From NCBI GenBank assembly GCA_018343915.1, contig JABRWF010000002.1:1736001-1800000 (forward strand): DNA of 64,000 bases, read 5' to 3'. Source of the stretch: Agroathelia rolfsii. Its lineage: Eukaryota; Basidiomycota; Agaricomycetes; Amylocorticiales; Amylocorticiaceae. Both the position numbers and the translations under genes were made by a program. The notes beneath the pieces were generated by a model. That model was given only the letters and a program-made list of their open reading frames with translations. It did no database searches and was not told the DNA's origin. This document shows positions 58,681 through 64,000 of this stretch, piece after piece. Position 1 is the first letter of the stretch. Each line of letters starts with the position of its first letter.

Positions 58681-61600
58681 ATGGATGCCACTCTGCAATC
58701 TAGTCTAATCGGAGACATCCTACATCCCAGTTCATCCAAAGCCCACAGGTTACTGGATGAGCTCGGCTTCGCAGGCCTGCCATCGAAAGAGCAGATCCAT
58801 CGCGAAATCGAAGAGAGGCTCCTCCTCCCTCCAAAGTCGTTTCCAAAGCCGTGGCTGCCTGCGTATCAAACGTGTGTATATGTGGGAGATCATGAGCCAA
58901 ATATAACCTCGTATAGTCTGCTCATCATTATCGTGTTCTCTTGCTGCTGCTGCTGCTTAGACACTGGGAGCACAATATCTCTATCCCGGACTTGCTCTCC
59001 ATTGAACCAGCACCCCCACCTACAAGTCTGAATCTTATTCGTGTTGGGCTTGATGGGCGTGTAACTGGATACACCGAGGTAGTACCCATCAATCCATCAT
59101 TTTTAAGGCCTTTCTTATATGAAGTGCTAACTTAACACACTAATATTTTGTTCATTTGTCCTGTTTTATTCATATGAAAAAAAACATGATATAGACGGTA
59201 AATCCACGCCTATCCTCCGGGCTCACCTCGACATCGGTACAACGCGCACCGGCACCCGCGCAAAGCTTTGTACGTGGCAAGTCAGGGTATGTACCCTTCT
59301 GGCCGGGTGGTCTGGAAGAGGTCATACCCGACCTCTCTGATCTTGAGTCCAATAAACGCATCAAAGGACTGAGGGTGGTTGCGCCCGGCTTGTCAAGAGG
59401 CTTGCGACTACCGGGTGAAGAACCGGAAGAGCCTTTACTCGATGAACTAGATGAATTGGATGAAGAAACGAAGGGCCAGGACGGAGATATTGATGATACC
59501 GTATGTTGGGTTTTTGTGACTCTTCCTTGACATATAACTCATCTTCGGTCTTGCTGTTGTTAGGAGCAGCCGTCAGATCTCCTAGACGGAGGAATTGATG
59601 GGGAGGGTGAATTCAACGCTTTGTCAGAGATAGATAATCTTTTGCCGACGACAGTGATTATCTTTCTTCTCTTTATCCTGCGTCTTTCTACAGCTCTTAC
59701 GCTTCATACATATATATATATATATTTAACAGCGTTCTCATCTCAATCCCATTACACCTGCTCGCAAGAAACCTCGCAAGAACCAGGTACAGAAGCGCGA
59801 TTGGGCCCATGTCGTTGATATACACAAACCGATGACAAACTTCCACGAACTCGTCCCTGAAATGGCGCGCAAAGTCAGTCTTTTGTTTATTTTCCTAGAT
59901 TTTATGGATCATTACTGACCAGGGACGATTTTTTTAGTATCCCTTTGAACTGGATACTTTTCAGAAAGAGGCTGTTTATCACTTGGAAATGGGAGACTCC
60001 GTCTTTGTTGCGGCTCATACTTCTGCAGGGAAGACTGTCGTGGCAGAGTATGCTATTGCCCTAGCCGAGAAGCACATGACAAGGTATGTAGGCAAATATC
60101 ACATATCATCTCAAATTTCACGCCGGGAATCTTCTCATTTGTTATCTCAATCTCGTTTTCCTTTCTTTCTTCACTGTTAGGACCATCTACACTTCACCCA
60201 TAAAGGCGCTGTCTAATCAAAAATTCCGAGACTTCAAGCAAACATTCTCAGCATCATCCGTCGGTATTCTGACAGGAGATGTCCAGATCAACCCTGAGGC
60301 AAGCTGTCTGATCATGACTACAGAGATCTTGCGAAGTATGCTATACAAGGGCGCTGATCTTATCCGTGATGTCGAATTCGTTGTCTTTGACGAGGTGCAT
60401 TACGTTAACGATTCAGAAGTGAGTATTGGAGGCATCGTAGTCCTCAATCCCTGTTTTTCCCTAACTTTTCATCCGATTTTGTCTGCCCCAGAGGGGTGTG
60501 GTATGGGAGGAAGTTATCATTATGCTTCCTGACCACGTAAACATCATCTTATTATCCGCCACCGTACCTAATGCCAAAGAATTTGCTGATTGGGTTGGGT
60601 GAGTACTCAACTCGACGCCTATTGTCTCCTTTGCTTGCTCCTGACTGGTGGCGCATACAATTCAGTCGTACAAAGAAGAAAGACATTTATGTTATATCCA
60701 CGGCACAACGGCCTGTTCCACTTGAGCATTACCTGTATGCTGGACGAGAGATGTACAAGATCGTAGATGCAAGCCGAAACTTTATATCCCAGGGGTAGGC
60801 TCATCGCGATCAATTATCCCATGTTTTTTTTGTGTCGCTCATGATACTTTCATTGCGCATATATTTGTTTAGGTACAAAGAGGCCGGAGAGGGACTGAGG
60901 CGAAAACAAGACAAGGAACGCGAGGCAGCTGGTCTACCACCGGTTCAAAAAGTTGGCGCCCGAGGCGGGGCTGCTGCGCGCGGCGGTGGCCAGCGTGGCA
61001 ACGCCAGGGGAGGCGGGCAACGAGGGTTTGCTCCTAGAGGCGGGGGCAGTAGCGGCGGCGGCGGTGGTCCGCGGAATATCCACTCTGGCGCGGACAAGAA
61101 CTTGTATGTCCATCTTGTGGGACACATTCGTAAAAAAGGTCTTCTCCCTGTCGTCGTCTTTACGTTTTCTAAGAAGAGATGCGAGGAGAACGCATCAACG
61201 TTGATCAATTTAGATTTGTGCACCTCCGTCGAGAAGAGCGAGGTGCATGTTGCGATGGAGAAGGCGCTTTCCAGGCTCACAGGTTCGGAAAAGATTTTAT
61301 TGCAATATGAAACGGTGGTCGTGGTGATTGAGTATTTCTTTTGCATGAACAGGTTCGGATAAAAAGCTACCCCAGATAGCAAGAATGCGAGACTTGCTCT
61401 CCCGAGGAATCGGAGTACATCATGGCGGACTACTACCGATTGTCAAGGAGGCGAGCCACTTTTGTAGATGAGATCAATCGACTCCGTGTGGCTAACAATC
61501 TGCCAGGTGGTCGAGATTTTATTCGCCCGAGGACTGGTAAAAGTGCTATTCGCCACCGAGACATTTGCCATGGTATGGGACTTCATCTGTTTCAAATCCA

Positions 61601-63849
61601 AAGAACAAGGGGGCTAAATTAAACCCATCAGGGTGTGAACATGCCAGCAAGATGCGTCGTGTTTTCTCACATCCGCAAGCACGATGGCCGCAGTTTCCGC
61701 GATATACTCCCAGGAGAATATACACAGATGGCTGGTCGTGCTGGTCGTCGTGGCCTGGATGCAACGGGAACCGTCATCATTGTAGCGAATGATTCTCTAC
61801 CAGAGGTGGGATCATGATATCATAATAGCCTATTGCAATTCGATTGACACTGATGTACTTTAATTTTAGCAAACAACATTGCATACAATGATCATCGGCA
61901 CGCCAGCTAAGCTGCAGTCGCAGTTCCGTCTAACATACAATATGATCCTGAACTTGCTCAGGGTGGAAGCCTTGCGCGTAGAGGAGATGATCAAGCGCAG
62001 TTTTTCCGAAAACGCTTCTCAGAGGCTGCTTCCCGAACAACAGAAACAGGTCATAAAGGTAATAGTTGCTTCGGTATCATATTAAGCTGCCATGCTCATG
62101 TATTTTTCCAAGAGCGAAAAAGCATTAAGGGAGCTATCCAAGCTCGAATGTGACATTTGTACCGCCGATATTGAGAATTTCTATGATCTTTCACATGATA
62201 TCGTGCAGCGTAATCAGAAACTCTTGAATTTGGCTAGCAACCACCCACAGGGCTCCAAATTAATTGCGACAGGGAGAGTTGTGGTTCTTAGGGATAGCGT
62301 AAGCACTACTCCGCCTTTTGCAGCACATGGATTTTCATATGATTATGTCGTAGCACTTCAAAAGAGGAAATGCTGCTGTAGTTTTGAAAGCTGCCCCTGT
62401 CCTGGCCACTGATGGAGTCAAGGACAAATCAAAGAGATTCTTTGTTCTTGCCCTTGTTGATGAAGAAATCAAGTCCAGCAAACCTAGTGAGTGACATCAA
62501 TAGTTTTTAATAATTTCCGTCTTATCAAGGTTGTTATAGATATTAATGCAGAGCCCGTGCCTCCCATGTGGCCTCCATCGCCAGAGTTGCTCCTCGTAGC
62601 GGATGGAGTTTATGAGTTTACAACTGCGGCACTGAGTAGTTTCGTATTCGTCACTGATCAAACTATTAAGGTGAGAAGAAAGGCTCATTCAGAATTAATC
62701 TCGAGTGTTTCAATTATTTTTTTTAGGTGGACGTTACCATGATAGTGGATCAACACCGAATAACGCCTATGCGCGAAGCCATCAAAGCCTTGGATACCTT
62801 GATTCATGAATGGATAGATGCCGGCCACATCCCAGAGGTTGATTGGTCGAAGTTCCGTTCTTTGGACTTCCAGGAAACCATGACGACGAGGAATGGGTTG
62901 CAGAAGAAACGGGAGCAATGTACTTGTGTCACTTGCCCTAACTTTGATAATCACGTGGGTATTGCTTCCCCTTTTTACTGAATATATGCGCTGAAATGCA
63001 TTGATTGCAATATAAAGTATCTTCAGAAACATGAAGAAAAACGGCTTGTGGCTCAAATAGCTCAATTGAAGCTCGCGTTGTCGGATCAAAATTTGGAATT
63101 GATCCCGGATTACGAACAACGTATTGATGTTCTCAAAGAACTCAAGTTTATTGACGACAATTCTACTGTGCTGCTCAAGGGCCGAGTGGCATGCGAGGTA
63201 TTGTTTATTTTATGAACCAAATTACAGAGCAATTGACTATATTCTTGTTGCTAGATAAACACGGCTCATGAGCTGATATTGACGGAGCTTATCCTGGAAA
63301 ACACTCTCGCAGGCTATGAGCCTGAAGAAGTCGTTGCACTGTTATCATGCTTTGTGTTCCAAGAAAAAACGGACGTCGAACCAGTCATCCCCCCGAGATT
63401 AGAAGAAGGAAAAGCGGCCATCGAGTCTATAAGCGATCGCGTTGGTCGTGTTCAGGACTATCACAAAGTTGCGAGCGAAGATTTCCGATCCGTGCTCAAG
63501 TTTGGTCTTATGGAAGTTGTCTACGAATGGGCCAAGGGCATGGTAACTATTCTTTAATTTGTTACCTTATGATCAAGGCTATTGACTCCGACATAGCCCT
63601 TTGAACAGATTACTGCGCTAACGGATGTTGCAGAGGGAACAATAGTCCGAGTTATCACTCGATTGGATGAAGCCTGTCGAGAAGTCCGAGATGCTGCACG
63701 AGTCATTGGAGATGCAGAGCTGTTCAAGAAGATGGAAGAGGCTCAAGCCAAAATCAAGCGTGATAGTATGTCTCACTTTGGCTCACGCACAGCTATCTTG
63801 CTTATGATAACCACACACAGTTGTTTTTGCTGCCAGCCTGTATTTCTAG
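58681..63849 (+). CDS. SKI2: Ski2 RNA helicase of the cytoplasmic exosome adaptor
   Basis: Predicted 1245 aa, 22 exons: 58681-58871, 58961-59078, 59195-59500, 59564-59653, 59733-59873, 59938-60083, 60181-60418, 60492-60598, 60666-60794, 60873-61282, 61353-61450, 61507-61572, 61632-61805, 61870-62058, 62113-62298, 62354-62486, 62540-62670, 62727-62954, 63027-63197, 63255-63542, 63597-63765, 63821-63849. It feeds RNA 3' to 5' to the exosome within the Ski complex. The N-terminus ([20 protein letters not shown]) is Ski2-specific rather than Mtr4-like. Helicase motifs: AHTSAGKT (308-315), [20 protein letters not shown] (from 401), [29 protein letters not shown]. An RGG-rich segment (about 515-560) sits between the RecA domains, as in yeast Ski2. 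The arch (from about IDINAEP) and C-terminal helical domain end [12 protein letters not shown]. Intron 11 is GC-AG. Confidence 0.95.
61283..61352 (+). other. Ski2 intron 10 bounded by an 11-nt direct repeat
   Basis: ACAGGTTCGGA occurs at 61279-61289 across the donor and again at 61349-61359 across the acceptor, 70 bases apart, equal to the intron length. Both copies contain the AG|GT splice junction. Confidence 0.85.
61451..61506 (+). other. GC-AG intron 11 of Ski2 gene
   Basis: 56-nt intron with donor GAG|GCGAGC and acceptor CTGCCAG. It is forced by the conserved block [20 protein letters not shown]; no GT donor gives this reading. The donor departs further from consensus than usual GC donors. 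Confidence 0.8.
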
Positions 63850-64000
63850 ACCTTAATTGCTGCCAAGTACCGATGGATTTGTCTTCTTTCCCATATTTTT
63901 AGGGGCCAATGAGGCCCTAAGGATATGATAACGGGTAAGGCAAGGTTCCGTATGATGATCGTCCCCCAAAAGAGAAACAGCAGAGGAAGAATAAATAAAT
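63850..64000. other. Ski2 3' flank
   Basis: AT-rich sequence after the Ski2 stop to the window edge. No further gene start seen. Confidence 0.5.

Noticed and set aside
60955..61075. RGG-rich insert in Ski2 as a novel fusion
   Set aside because: Yeast Ski2 also has an RG-rich segment between the RecA domains, so it is a known family feature.
62299..62400. Apparent frameshift in Ski2 near the HFKRGN block
   Set aside because: Recounting the A-run (four A) restores CAC TTC AAA AGA GGA AAT in frame after intron 15.

Overview
This is nuclear DNA from a filamentous fungus, almost certainly a basidiomycete (Agaricomycotina; the order cannot be fixed by reading). Genes are split by many short introns, mostly about 50-70 nt, with CTRAY-like branch sites. 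The protein set (a Cln-type cyclin with basidiomycete-like sequence, Rna14, Snu114, Ski2, Nup188, calnexin) is eukaryotic and core fungal. I rebuilt 18 complete protein genes exon by exon. All reading frames close without frameshifts, giving about 111 introns. I saw no rRNA, convincing tRNA, CRISPR array or intact transposon.

Layout. 1-5391: eIF4E-transporter-like protein after a gene-free start. 5392-9505: gene-free. 9506-21295: G1 cyclin, FIST-domain protein (-), Aurora kinase, Rna14 (-) and a Gfo/Idh/MocA oxidoreductase (-). 21698-31022: Nup188 and a conserved protein of unknown function. 31331-35445: MATE transporter (-) and prefoldin subunit 1 (-). 35693-43994: Snu114, calnexin and the polyprenyl diphosphate synthase Coq1. 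44497-50141: LAMTOR2-like roadblock protein (-), Ist1 (-) and a Ras exchange factor. 50142-58680: a gene-poor 8.5 kb stretch whose only gene is a LaeA-like methyltransferase (-). 58681-63849: Ski2 RNA helicase.

The genes are mainly housekeeping and form no obvious pathway cluster. Themes recur: mRNA fate (4E-T, Rna14, Snu114, Ski2), cell cycle (cyclin, Aurora), endolysosomal and nutrient signalling (LAMTOR2, Ist1, RasGEF), and protein folding (prefoldin, calnexin). Four divergent pairs share short promoters of 215-402 bp (FIST/Aurora, oxidoreductase/Nup188, prefoldin/Snu114, Ist1/RasGEF).

The most unusual signals concern gene structure. Four introns need a GC donor (two in the FIST gene, one each in the methyltransferase and Ski2). 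The oxidoreductase needs an 8-nt exon to complete its Rossmann glycine motif. One Ski2 intron is bounded by an 11-nt direct repeat. A 19-bp perfect stem lies in the likely 3'UTR of the methyltransferase. A dense ACGTGG-type inverted repeat sits just upstream of calnexin. I did not find a clearly novel multi-gene system.
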